Shown here piece after piece: positions 21,546 to 31,735 of a stretch of 64,000 nt of DNA. Made by a program: the position numbers and the translations under genes. The stretch is taken from positions 153,288 through 217,287 of the forward strand of contig MU130446.1 of assembly GCA_015039465.1 (NCBI GenBank). The letters are read 5' to 3'. The stretch comes from Phlegmacium glaucopus (lineage: Eukaryota; Basidiomycota; Agaricomycetes; Agaricales; Cortinariaceae). Numbering within the stretch: the stretch's first letter is position 1; every line of letters begins with the position of its first letter. The notes below the pieces were generated by a model. That model was not told the origin of the DNA. It worked only from the letters and a program-made list of their open reading frames with translations, and did no database searches.

Positions 21546-23476
21546 GGTTATGGTGGGTAAGTCCCTTTGTGAGTTGCTTGCTTCTTTACTGCGTTGCATT
21601 TGCGAGAATAACCCTGGTAAGGTTGTTGTACCGGTTTAGTTGGCCATCTGGGGGAGGGCGCATCCTTCCTGGTACCTAATGGTTCCGAGTTAGGGTTTTG
21701 ATGGCCACGATGCCACTTTACTTGTTGCCAGTTGTTCGAGGCAGAGGGATACAGGATAGAGTTGGAGTAGGCATTTGCTGCGCGATGTGGGGGGGGGCTG
21801 ATGTGGGTGGGAATATGGTGAGTGTTGTTAAAGTGTGGCTGTGTCGCTGGGAAAAAGTTAGGTTCCATTGCTTGCGGGTTTGGATCGAGAAGTAGTCTCC
21901 ACATTTTCGGTTTGTGTGTTGGGAAGAATCTATATTTAGTTTCTGGGATGCGTGAGTGGAGCTTCTCGGTTTCTTTAATGAAGAAAGGGCAGCCTCTGTT
22001 GGCTGTGCCATGCCCCTTGGCTGCGTCAGCTGGGCAGTTAGTACAAATGAAGTTAGATGTGTTGTTGATGGTGCAGTCAGCTGTTCTATGGTGACCCCTG
22101 CATCTTCCACATGTGTCCATCAGTGCTTTGCACTCCGTGGTAAGGTGTCCAAATTTCTGGCACTTTAGACACCTTTTGGGCTCTGGGAGGAGTTTACATA
22201 TGGCGATGTGTTTACCTTCGATGAAGAGCCTGTGTTCGATAGCGTGGTTAGCTGGTTGTTTGGAGTTGAAGGCAAATATGACATGGGCTACGTGTTGTTA
22301 CGAACTATTTTTCTTTTTCTTTAACTCCACCGAACACATGCCCGTTTCACTTACACATGCCTTACTTATTCTTTTCATTCCCGCTCACACATGCATTCCT
22401 CATTTCTTTCATTGTTTCACCTATTTATACATATGCACACCTTCTTACATGCGGACATCTCACCTTATGCACGACTCCCTTTACTTACTATAAATACCTT
22501 AGTTACACCGGATGTAACCTTAGCTAATTCTTGAGACTTTAACCTTGGTTACCTCGCTCTCAAACATGTTCGAAGTTGTAACACATGTTGTGTCTTGCTT
22601 CATAGTTGTCTAGGTTTGATATATTTGGAAGATGCAATGGTGCCCGCGCTGATGCCACTGTCGTCCTCTATTTTTGAGTGGGTAAAATCTAGCCCGGGTT
22701 CATAAGTGGTCAGAACAAATTCTGCCAGGACATAGAAGAGTCGACTCTTGATATTGGAAGTCCCGTCAAAATGGGCTTCGAAGGATTCCTGTATCTCTGG
22801 CTGTCTCAGCCAGTCGACTGCTTCCTTTGATGCAAGCTGGTATAAGATGTTGCTGTTTCTAGCTACCTTTGCTCCAATGGATTTGACGTTAGTAGGTTTG
22901 TCATCTGAATCATCGCCCATAAGATCCAGGGCCATGTTGGCCTTAGCGACTAGTTCTTTTTCGGTAAGTCTGTCTGTAGTCAAAGTTATACCTTTGTGGT
23001 TCCTTTGTACAAGGAGTTGGCGGTCATTGGTCTGACTCCATGTGACGACCGTAAGGTGCAAGTTTGGGACAAGTTGGGTTTGTGCTATTTCCGAGTAAGA
23101 GCGTGGTGATGTAGAGGTAACTGTGGCGCTTGGTGGTGTTTTGTCATTTAATTCTTGAGTAGCTTGGGTGAATTTGTCTGAGATCTCTGTACATTCATCT
23201 TTGAGATCGGCCATGGTGGATGTGATTTCTTTTGCTACTCGTGTGACATTTTTGACTGCGTCCCTCATTGTTTCCACTTGCAAGTTATAAATATCCATCT
23301 GTTCAGTTAGCTGCACTTTAACGGTAGAGACCAAGTCCTCTGCTGTGTGGTGTGTACCAATATCTGTGATTAAGAATGCAAAGGCTCTAATGATATTGGT
23401 TGTGGTTTGTGCAAGCTTCGTCCCATGGGCGAACTGTAGCATGGCATATGAGAGGTCCGAAGAATTGACTGGCTCA
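21546..23476 (-). pseudogene. LINE ORF1 (gag-like) protein, split by a solo LTR
   Basis: The N-terminal part (23476 to about 22590) is a helical/coiled-coil region (DIYNLQVETMRDAVKNV, EITSTMADLKDECTEI) followed by the domain containing LLVQRNHKGITLTTDRL. After the solo LTR at 22296-22583 the frame resumes QHVAHVIFAFNSKQPANH. It then gives two zinc knuckles, CLKCQKFGHLTTEC and CGRCRGHHRTADC, and a Pro/Gln-rich tail running to the inversion breakpoint. Such knuckles bind RNA in LINE ORF1 proteins. No ATG start is evident because the 5' end meets the hAT-like right end near 23476. Confidence 0.65.
22296..22583. repeat. Solo LTR inside LINE ORF1
   Basis: 288 bp, TGTTACGAAC at the left and GTTCGAAGTTGTAACA at the right (TG..CA with inverted ends). 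Flanks are CGTGT (22291-22295) and CATGT (22584-22588), a 5-bp target duplication with one CG to CA change. Removing it with one copy of the duplication restores a continuous ORF1 frame. Confidence 0.72.
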
Positions 23477-23699
23477 CCCGGCGGTCCTGTCCAAAAATAC
23501 CAAAAAACCGGACTGGACCGGACTTCCAAACACTACCTGGCCCAGGCTGCGGCTTTTGGCACATAGAGTTGATTTTGATGCTGGGGCATAGAAAGGGGGG
23601 TATAGGGATGCATTGGTCAATAAAACCAAATTAATGCATGATTTATAAATCAGTGCATTGAACCAAGCAGGATTAGTGCATGGCACCATTGTTTTAATC

Positions 23700-24480
23700 T
23701 GCTACATCTAATTTACTCATAAGATTGCTATATTCAAAGAACGCAGCTGCATATTCCTCTCATTTTATCAGATATTATGTCTGTGATGAAAATTGGTTAA
23801 AATACATCCAAAATTTAGCCTGAATGATGCACAACTCACCTAGTAACATTACTTATCCTGGTATATCTAGCTTTCTTGTAAAATCAATACATTGAGAGAA
23901 TGCTGTAGTGTGTTCCTCTCATCTTATCAGATCTGAAATCTGTGGTGAAAATAGGTTAGGAACGACCCAAAGTTGAGCCAGAACAATGCCCAACTCACCT
24001 AGTAGAATTACCTATCCTGCCATATTTAATTTATTCATAAAATCACTATATCAAGAGAACACGGTGGCACATTCCTCTTGTCTCATCAGATATGAAATAT
24101 GTGGTTAAAATGAGTTAGGAATGATCCAAAGTTGAGCCAGGATGATGCCCAATTCACCTAGTAGAATTATCTATCCTGGTATATCTAGCTTTCTTGTAAA
24201 ATTGCTATATTGAGAGAACGTGGCAGCATATTCCTCTTGTCTCATCAGATCTAAAATTTGTGGTAAAAATAGGTTAGGAACAACCCAAAGTTGGGCCAGA
24301 ACGATGCCCAACTCACCTGGTAGAATTACCTATCTGCTATATCTAATTTGCTTATAAAATCACTCTATTGAGAGAACACAGTGGTGTGTTCCTCTAGTCT
24401 CATCAGATCTAAAATTTGTGGTGAAAATTAGCTAGGAACAATCCAAAGTTTAGCCTAAACAATGCCCAACTCACCTAGTT
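23700..24480. repeat. 159-bp minisatellite, five units
   Basis: Five diverged direct copies starting at 23700, 23859, 24018, 24177 and 24335. Each has the order TATATCTA.., CATAAAATC.., GAGAACA.., TTCCTCT..TCATCAGAT, GTGGTGAAAAT, GATGCCCAACTCACCTAGT. Period 158-159 bp. Odd and even units resemble each other slightly more (CTTTCTTGTAAAAT versus ATTTATTCATAAAAT), which suggests a higher-order dimer. Inside the outer hAT-like element; no coding. Confidence 0.8.
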
Positions 24481-24662
24481 ATAAGAAATTTTGATGAAAA
24501 TCTAGTACAGCTAAAGCCATGGCCTGAGGCTGCCAGCTTTAGCTTTCAACTGCTCTGAGCCAGGCCAAAGCTGTTGCTGGGCTGTCACCAATGGCCAGGC
24601 CACACACATCACTATTGGTAACCCTAGCCAGAGCAACTTGGCTTTCTTGATGAGGTCTCCAA

Positions 24663-25053
24663 TAGTGATGGGCAGGGGTAACCCTGGGGTGGAATTAGGC
24701 TGACCCTTACCCTTACCCTCCAAAACCCTTACCCTCCCCCAAGGGTAAGGGTTTTGGAGGGTAAGGGTAAGGGTTTCTGAGGGGTTGGAGGGTAAGAAAC
24801 CCCAGCAGGGTTTAGTGCAAGGGTTTGGTCCAAATCTTTCCTCAAGCTTTATAATCCCAAGAAACCTTCAAAGTAGCTATTATTTAAAATATTTTCAGGG
24901 TGTTCAAGATGTTTATCAATAGATTTTCAATGAAATAGAGAGGGTTTGACTAGTATTTTAGGCTACTGATTGTTGTGAAAGCAGTGAGGCCTCTTTGGAT
25001 TTTCTTTTTCTCTGATTTAAAGTCATTTTTATAGATACACAACAGTTAGATCA
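24663..25053. mobile_element. CCCTTA-rich element, copy 2 (left part)
   Basis: Starts with TAGTGATGGGCAGGGGTAA, the exact inverse of the right end of copy 1, followed by CCCTTACCCTTACCCTCC and its complement. Similar to 17670-18045 for about 380 bp. The match stops at CAGTTAGATCAC (25053), after which this copy carries a protein-coding segment that copy 1 lacks. Copy 1 may therefore be an internally deleted relative of copy 2. The right end of copy 2 is not found because other elements inserted there. Confidence 0.55.
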
Positions 25054-25064
25054 CACAAGCATTC

Positions 25065-25967
25065 ATGGCAGCAAAGTTCACTGAGGAGGAGGACTATCGC
25101 TACTTACACAAGCTTGCATGGGAGGCTAATGGGGAGGAGAGGAAGCGACGAAAGGAACTTGTTGATTTCCATGACAAACGACAAGCAGATAAAACTGCAT
25201 GCAAGGAGGTCTGAGAGAGAAATGCTAAGGCAACTGCAGAGCAGATTGCACAATTGGACCTTAAATTTGACAAAGAAAAAATTCCAAGCCTCAAAGGCTT
25301 GGCCCTGAAGGACCAATTAAAGCTTTTCAAGAATGCAGGTGCCCCAAATCTAAAGCAGGGAGCACTGCCAACCAAAGTTGGTGACATCCATAAAGCACTC
25401 ATAGATGCTATTGATCTGCATACAAAAGGCACTTGGAAGCTTGTCCCTGATGAGGATAGTGATACTGAGGACACAGATTATGAGGAGGAGGAGGAGGAGG
25501 AGGAGGATTGGGAGGACATAGTGTTATGGCAACTATAAGCTTGCACTCGTGTTTGGTGCTGGGCCAATACACCAGATAACTAAGGACTGTTGCACAGTTG
25601 CAATTGTATTCCCACAGGTAGGACTGAGGACAGCAGGTTCTGAGCAAGCTAGTAGATTAAGACTGTATGAGTACTAAGGTCTAAACTAAGGAAGACCTAG
25701 CTAGGGAAGATGCTCTTATATAGGTAAAGGTATGAGTACTGTAGCAGTCCACAGTCTGGGTACCATAGCAGTCCATGGTCATAGTATCGAGTCAGGAGGA
25801 GTCGTAGGGTCAAGGGTAGTCTAAGTATATTACAGAGGAAAGGTGAGGCACGGGGAAGTGGGAACAAGGCAGGAATGAGGCAGTGAATGAGACAGTAAGA
25901 GATAAGGGAGAAAAGAATAAGGGGGCTGCTTGGTGAATGTCCCAGATGTTCATAACACATAGAGTGA
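25065..25967 (+). pseudogene. Unrecognised element-borne ORF, broken by a stop and a solo LTR
   Basis: Starts MAAKFTEEEDYRYLHKLAWE and continues in frame through one TGA (25212-25214) to IPSLKGLALKDQLKLFKNAG and an acidic tail (DEDSDTEDTDYEEEEEEE). A solo LTR (25522-25957) interrupts it. Without the LTR and one CATAG the frame ends WEDIE with TGA at 25965-25967. Total about 153 codons, highly charged, helical. It may be a small accessory protein or the tail of a transposase; no family recognised. Confidence 0.5.
25522..25957. repeat. Solo LTR with perfect CATAG duplication
   Basis: 436 bp, TGTTATGG at the left and CATAACA at the right, flanked by CATAG (25517-25521) and CATAG (25958-25962). 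No internal retroelement genes. It sits two codons before the natural stop of the ORF that begins at 25065. Confidence 0.85.
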
Positions 25968-26159
25968 CAATTTAGTGATGTGCCGGCTCAGGCTTGGCCC
26001 AAAATCCCTGGCTTTGGCCTGGCTTTGGGTGGCTCAGGCTTCACAAAATCATGAGCCAGGCCCAAGGCCAAAAAGGCGGCTTGGCTGGGCCTGGGTTTGG
26101 CCCAGGCCAGGGCTTATATGACATTTTATACTGAACAACCAAAACAATAGATTTAAAGC

Positions 26160-29100
26160 TTAAGGCTCGTCATCTGAATCCTCAACATCAATTAATAAAC
26201 TATCCCAGCTCTCACGTTCATCCTCATCCACCCAATCCACATCACCATCATAATCAACAACCTCAAGATCATGCTCTAGAGTGGAGATAGGTAGGGGTTC
26301 CCGGAATATTAAGTTCTTTCGAAGGAGGCACTTGATAAATTGTAATGCCTCAACAATATCACCTTTCAAACAATTTCAGTGCTTAGTAATGGTGATCCCA
26401 GCAGATGAGAATGTGCGCTCGCTTGAAACTGAGGAGCCCATGATCGCGAGGTGGTCACAGGCCAGTGAAGCCCAGACAGGGAGACGTGAAGAATGGATCT
26501 AGAGAAAAAAATTCAGCTGAAAGCAAAACCTCAATGTGTAAGATAGAACTATTTACCCCCCACCATCATGGGAGCGACATCCCATTAGGCACCTCATCAC
26601 TTCCATCAAGATACCAATTAAATTCATTTTTCCATGGTTTTGACACATCGGCAGCAGGGGTAGGTGTACCAAGTTCCTCCTCCTCATCAGTTGTGTCTTC
26701 AGCTAAGAGCTTTGCCAGATTTTTATTGCCCTTTACATGAGTACTCTTTGGTGGGCCCTCCTTACCATACATCTCAAAGTACCGTTCCTTAAACTCAATT
26801 ATAAAATTAGTATACGGTAAGTTATTTGGGAGATTAACATGCTTAACATACAATTTCTTCGGCAGAACGAAGAATTTCCTTCTGGAGGTCTGAACTCCAG
26901 TGTTTCTTAAAATGTGACATCTTTGTGTCGGGGTCCAGCACTAAACAGCAAATTCTTAGCAATATATCACACGGATAGAAGATGTGAGTTTACGCATGAC
27001 AAATGTATATGCATGGGATGTTGAAGTCTTATCATAGTATTCTTCCACCTTTGCGAGTGCTGCTTCCAGGGCATCCACAAACGGAGAATATTTGGGAACA
27101 CCTGCCTTTGTTTTCCATGATTTATGCAGTGCTTCAAGTGCTGGAAGGCCAGTATGAAGAGTTGGGGTACTATCATATGAAAAAGCCTGTTGTGCGAGAT
27201 CTGCACTCTAAATATACACAACAATTAATATTTTTAGGTACGAAAACAAGCAATCTTACCTCTAATAAATTAATAAACAACTTTAAACGCTTCCATTCTT
27301 CTTCAGTCAGCTTCAGTGCATCAATTTTGGCCCGTTTATGGAGATCTGGTTCCTCTCGCGCAATCTCATAAATAAATTTGTCAAGAAACTGCCAATTTAT
27401 AAGTTATATAAAAAGGATTTAATGAAACTCACATCTTTAAGGGTGTTGGCATGCCTGAGCATAACATATGTTGATGACCAACGAACTTTCATGTCGAGAA
27501 GGAGCATGAGTACATTCCTACCACTGCGCTTCTGGATTTTGAGTAGCCGTTCTTTACGTTTTGCTGATGACCGAGCCTGTTAAAACATAGTTGGTCCCCT
27601 CCCCAAAAAGAATAAATAACAACTAACCTTCACTGTAATAGAATGTATAAGGCCAACCTCATCCCTTTGGAAGGCATCAATGTCTGGTTCATGGTCATTT
27701 GGCTCCTTTGGATCGAAATGCTTTGTCTTGCTGTAAGTCGAAATCAAGGCTTGTGTTGCCAAGTTAATAACATGGGCGAGACATCTATAATAAGTTTAGG
27801 ACATGAGAAACAGTTGGAAATTAGAACGCACCGGATATGATAAGTTTCCCAGTCCCAGTTCTTTTTGCAATCCTTTCACATTGTCAATCGATTGAGGATT
27901 GTTCCAAAATGTTGCAGCATGGTCCGGTTATTTGATGCATTGTCGCAAGTAATCCACCCAACCTATAGATGTTATCATTTAAAAAATAGGATAGAACCAA
28001 GAGCGAACACATACTTTGTCTCCAATTGCTAGCTGTTTCACAATTTTGAATAAGGCCCTTCCAAGCCACACACCATCATGGGATGAGTTTAGCTGGGTAA
28101 AGCCAAACAGCGCACTATGCTCTTCCCAATCGCCATTCACTGTTGTTTCTGTCCAGTGTCCTGTAACGGTGAAGTACACATCCTGATTGCCTGCTTGCCA
28201 TGCATCACACGTGAGGCTAATAAGCCCAGTTTTATCACTCTAGAGAGTCGGACATCAGGTTGACAGAAAATAAATATATAGGTGGCAGATTGTCACCGTT
28301 AGCCTGCTCCGAAGATTTGTTAAGTTTTTCTTGAATAGGTCCATGATATGCTTGCGAGTTGCCTTGCGATTTGGAATGGTGACGCCATGAGTTGCCCTAG
28401 CCGCAACACTGATCATCTCCTTGAATTTTGGGTGGTCAAGGGCTTTGATAGGCTGATTCATGTGGTAAATAAAAGATGATGCAACAGTCAAGCGAAAGGG
28501 TACCTGATCCGTTTCAATTAGCCACTCAAGGGCTGTTTGTTGGAATAAACTGTCTGAGTATGGAATGACACGCTCTTTTGGGACCCTTTCTTGAAGGTGT
28601 GGGTCAATTGACATCTGCTTTGATCGATCCTCGGCGAGCTTTTGTTCTCTTCGAGCTTTCAAAACTTTTGGGAGTTTTGTTTCGAAATTGTTCTTCGCAC
28701 ACCAAGAATTATAACTGGCCTAAAATTGAATTGAAATTAATACAAGAACACTGGTTAATCAAGAGAGCATTCAACGTACGAAGTGCTCGGCCTCAATATG
28801 TCGACGGTGGTAGCTTCACAAACAATCATTTTGAGGATTCCCTTTTTCCTGTATCGAGAAGGTAAGTATTAGAGTAATAAATGAGAAAAACAAGAGAGGT
28901 GGCATACCTGCAAATTTTGCACCCCCGCTTTGGCTTGGTACTATCCTTTACTTTTGCCGGCTCATCAAAAAATGTGTCAATGTCACATGAACGGTCCTTC
29001 ATTGTTGGTTTGGGGGTTTCTGGCTCTATCTCTGATGAATCTTTGTCTGATGGTGATGGGCTTCGTGTTGTGGTTGTCTTGGGATGAGGTGCACCAACCT

Positions 29101-30371
29101 CAACCTCGTTGTCTGAGATAACGTGACAGCATGGTTTTTTTGATAAAGAAGCTGTAAAGTAGTAAGTACATTGAATAAATAATTTTAAAGGTCCTGGAGA
29201 ATAACTGGCCTTTAGGCTGGGTATCAGCTTCATCATCACTATCGAGAACTTCGGTTGGTGGCTGCTTTCGTTTGGTAGGGCTGGGAAAAAAGGAAGATGT
29301 TGAAGCAGCCGGTGATAGGACCCATATAACCTCTAGGTTCGTAAACTGGTTATTTTTGCGTTTTAACAACTTCGCAGTATACGTGGATACCTCGCGGGTA
29401 CCAGTTTTGTTTGCACCATCATTTGCGGTTCTCGCACATCCTTCGCATCTTGCACAACATACTATATTCCTCGCATGACCTCCGCACATCACTCCTACGA
29501 CCTTCTTAACTATCCAACACACCCTCATTCCTCTTCACTTTTCATACTTCAACATATCTTCAGCTTTCTCTATCAATACTGGACTTAGCCATTTCTTTCC
29601 TTCGCAACCACATCTTCGCACAGCTTCTCTTTGATCTCGCGGTCTTTCACGGCTCGCATACACATCCCTTTCACTGGTTTGATCATGGTCCGTGTTTGTT
29701 TTCAACTTACTTTCTTTTGATTTTCCATATATATTATTATTTTATCCTCTCCTTCGAAACAGGAGGTCATTCAACTGACCTCCTTACTCATCACTTTTAT
29801 TTTTATTCTATCCCCTATTTCTTCATTACCAAACTACTGGGCCCATGTGACTTCGCATTAGCTCAATTTTTACATTACTGTTTCGCATATCCGCACCTGG
29901 CTTAGCTTGTTACTCTTGTATTAAGTACCTGTAGCAAGTAGGAGGGAAGGTGAACAAGAGACGGCCAGAGTTTTGATCCCATAAACTTTGCAGCAATGTT
30001 CTAAGTCAATAGTCTCATCCTTTAAGCTATTTCGCGTACTGCGTTATTGTTCGCGAACTTCGCAGCCTACTTGTCTTGCGTATTTCAATACTGCGAACTT
30101 CTCTTTAATTCTATCGAGGAAAACTACATTAACCCCTCTGAACTACGTTACTACTTGCGGTCTGATCCCACCGCTGGTACATCACCGGCGCTAGGGTGGT
30201 TGCAGTCGTGGAAATGGATGTCTGAGCTTTAAGTTTGGCAGACGCCACGGCCTCGGCAATGGCAGTATTTTGGACATGCTGGTGGGACTTTACTTGAAGC
30301 TCGCTTCGATTGTTGGCATCTTTGAGTTTTGCTGAAGGCTTGGGTTGCCACTTCTCGGGGACTGTCGACAT
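26160..30371 (-). pseudogene. hAT transposase (BED / RNase H-like / hAT dimerisation)
   Basis: Spliced gene starting MSTVPEKWQPKPSAKLKDAN at 30371. After a solo LTR interruption it continues AASTSSFFPSPTKRKQPP, then a BED-type zinc region with KRGCKICR. The core follows: LISLTCDAWQAGNQDVYFTV and WITCDNASNN (the catalytic-domain motifs of hAT), then CLAHVINLATQALI. The hAT C-terminal dimerisation region is SVSSERTFSSAGITITKH, a stop, then NCLKGDIVEALQFIKCLLRK, ending ..IDVEDSDDEP. The stop is TGA at the complement of 26376-26378, where relatives have Arg; CGA to TGA explains it. Other defects are likely between 26850 and 27000 (stops in the reading across VIYC). Transposition activity is therefore lost. 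Confidence 0.75.
29313..30184. repeat. Solo LTR inside the hAT transposase gene
   Basis: 872 bp, TGATAGGACCC at the left and GGTACATCA at the right, flanked by CCGG on both sides (29309-29312 and 30185-30188). Removing the LTR and one CCGG joins the transposase frame exactly (..TTLAP + AASTSS..), which confirms the boundaries. No internal genes. Confidence 0.8.
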
Positions 30372-30660
30372 GAGGACCCGATGAATAAATTAGGTTTACA
30401 CCCTTCAGTAATGCCCTCGCAAAGATGGAAACTTGAAATTTTGAACTGTATAGTAAAGGCAATATTGAAACTCAGATTCAGGAAGTCTCAGCATACCAAA
30501 GCCCCGGCCTAGGCCAACGGCTTTGGCTTTCCCATATTCCAGGCCAGGCCAAAAGCCGTCTCAGGCCAATTTTTAGGCCCGGCTTGGCCCGGCTTTTTTT
30601 GGCCTGGCTTGGCCTGGCTTCTGGCCTGAGGCCAAAGCCGGCACATCACTCAGTGACATT

Positions 30661-31735
30661 AGAATTTATAAGATCTTTGTTATGGCACTGCATTTTTCCA
30701 AGACTTTTTCATGTATTTAGAGTTATTGTACCATTTAAATGTATCCTATAGGCTATAATTTGTCTTCTATACAAAAAAAAATCAAGGGAAACGGTCAAGA
30801 ACTCATGGAATAATATTTGTGACGCTTGTGGCTGTGTCACGTGATGTGACTGGACCCAGCTGTTACTTACCGGTGATTGTTCATCTCCAGTGACATACAT
30901 GCCGGCAGATGCCGAATGAGTTGTCATTCGTGGCACCGAAAGCAACTGGTGAACACATTATTTGACCATATAACTAAGGGACTGTGTCTAATATGGTAGG
31001 CAAATCTATGAGTTTTGCCTGCGCAGCTGACCAAATTAGATTGCAATAACGCCTGCCTACTGTAACTACTGTTCGTCCGATCATCGATGTTGACACAGGC
31101 AGACGTTGGGCAGAAGTACCGGCGGCACAAGCCCGCTACCGTAACAGACTTTGAGTTTAAACAATTGTGAGTAGTAGATGATATATGGAATGAAGAACTC
31201 AGGCTAATGATACAAGAATAGAGCACATTAGCAACTCCGTTCGATTCAAATTATTTCAACATACACTTCATAATGGTGGAAACAAAGGTTCGGATGTTTT
31301 GCTAGTAATATGAAGTGATTGAAGATCACAATTGAAAGTGGCCCGGTGGCTTTTGCCGTTGGGCAATATGTATCGAGGAGTTTTTCATCTTGAGCTCATT
31401 TATTATTATTTTGTCTACTAGGAGTAATAAGTGCGTAAAAAATCACTTCGAAATAACCTTGAAATCAGTCTCCCACCCACCCCCGAAACCACAAGGTGCT
31501 CTGGATGGTAGGCATCTGACTTCCAGAACTTGAAACTGTTCCTAAGTAGATCTGCTCCCGGCGAATTCCGATGACATCTGTTCACCTCAACCACCTTCCG
31601 TCTGCCGGGATTTGTCCTCTATTTATTGTGAACCCCACAATGCTTCTACTTCCGTGAAGCTGGCAGCTCGAACTTTGTACTCCCTTTTTTCTTCGCCATC
31701 ATCGTCTCGAGGAAAAATCGTCGTCCGCCACTTCG
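30661..31735. other. Junction of transposon cluster and D duplication
   Basis: 30661-30930 is unassigned A/T-rich sequence, possibly the original flank of the hAT insertion. From about 30930 (GGCACCGAAAGCAAC) it matches 7708 onward and is the upstream region of DUF6534 copy D. No gene seen. Confidence 0.45.

Larger units (their letters stand above)
18782..23476 (-). mobile_element. LINE (non-LTR retrotransposon) relic
   Basis: On the minus strand: an ORF1/gag-like protein (23476 down to about 21545), then reverse transcriptase C-terminal part, RNase H and a C-terminal zinc-binding segment (20880 to 19084), and a poly(A)-like tail seen as T-runs at 18782-18808. The endonuclease and the front of the RT are missing, and an internal piece is inverted. 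RNase H presence and CCHC knuckles in ORF1 suggest a Tad/I-like LINE. Several in-frame stops make it dead. Confidence 0.7.
18470..23535. mobile_element. hAT-like element nested in the outer one
   Basis: Left end TAGTGTTTTGGAAGTCC, right end GGACTTCCAAACACTA (inverted, one-base indel), flanked by a perfect 8-bp duplication CCTGGCCC (18462-18469 and 23536-23543). It lies wholly inside the element at 18380-24614, so it inserted later. Its own content appears to be only end sequence. The interior is taken up by a LINE relic with solo LTRs. No transposase is visible. Confidence 0.75.
18380..24614. mobile_element. hAT-like element, outer member of the nest
   Basis: Ends are the inverted pair TAGTGATGT (18380) and ACATCACTA (to 24614), each followed inward by GGCC-rich sequence. 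A perfect 8-bp duplication TTGGTAAC flanks them (18372-18379 and 24615-24622). Eight-bp duplications with a short TIR fit the hAT superfamily. Removing the nested element at 18470-23535 leaves about 1.2 kb, mostly a 159-bp tandem repeat with no transposase, so this is a non-autonomous element. Confidence 0.75.
25973..30652 (-). mobile_element. hAT transposon, decayed
   Basis: Left end TAGTGATGTGCCGGC and right end GCCGGCACATCACTCA (inverted, one-base slip), followed inward by GGCCTGGCTTGG-type repeats. Flanks are GTGACAATT (25964-25972) and GTGACATT (30653-30660), an 8-bp target duplication with a one-base indel. Inside is one transposase gene on the minus strand and a solo LTR (29313-30184). 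Excluding the LTR the element is about 3.8 kb, normal for hAT. Confidence 0.75.

Noticed and set aside
22113..22493. 126-codon plus-strand frame
   Set aside because: Antisense to LINE ORF1 and running through the solo LTR boundary at 22296.
23700..24480. Regular repeats as a CRISPR array
   Set aside because: Units are 159 bp with no unique spacers, in a eukaryotic transposon; an ordinary minisatellite.
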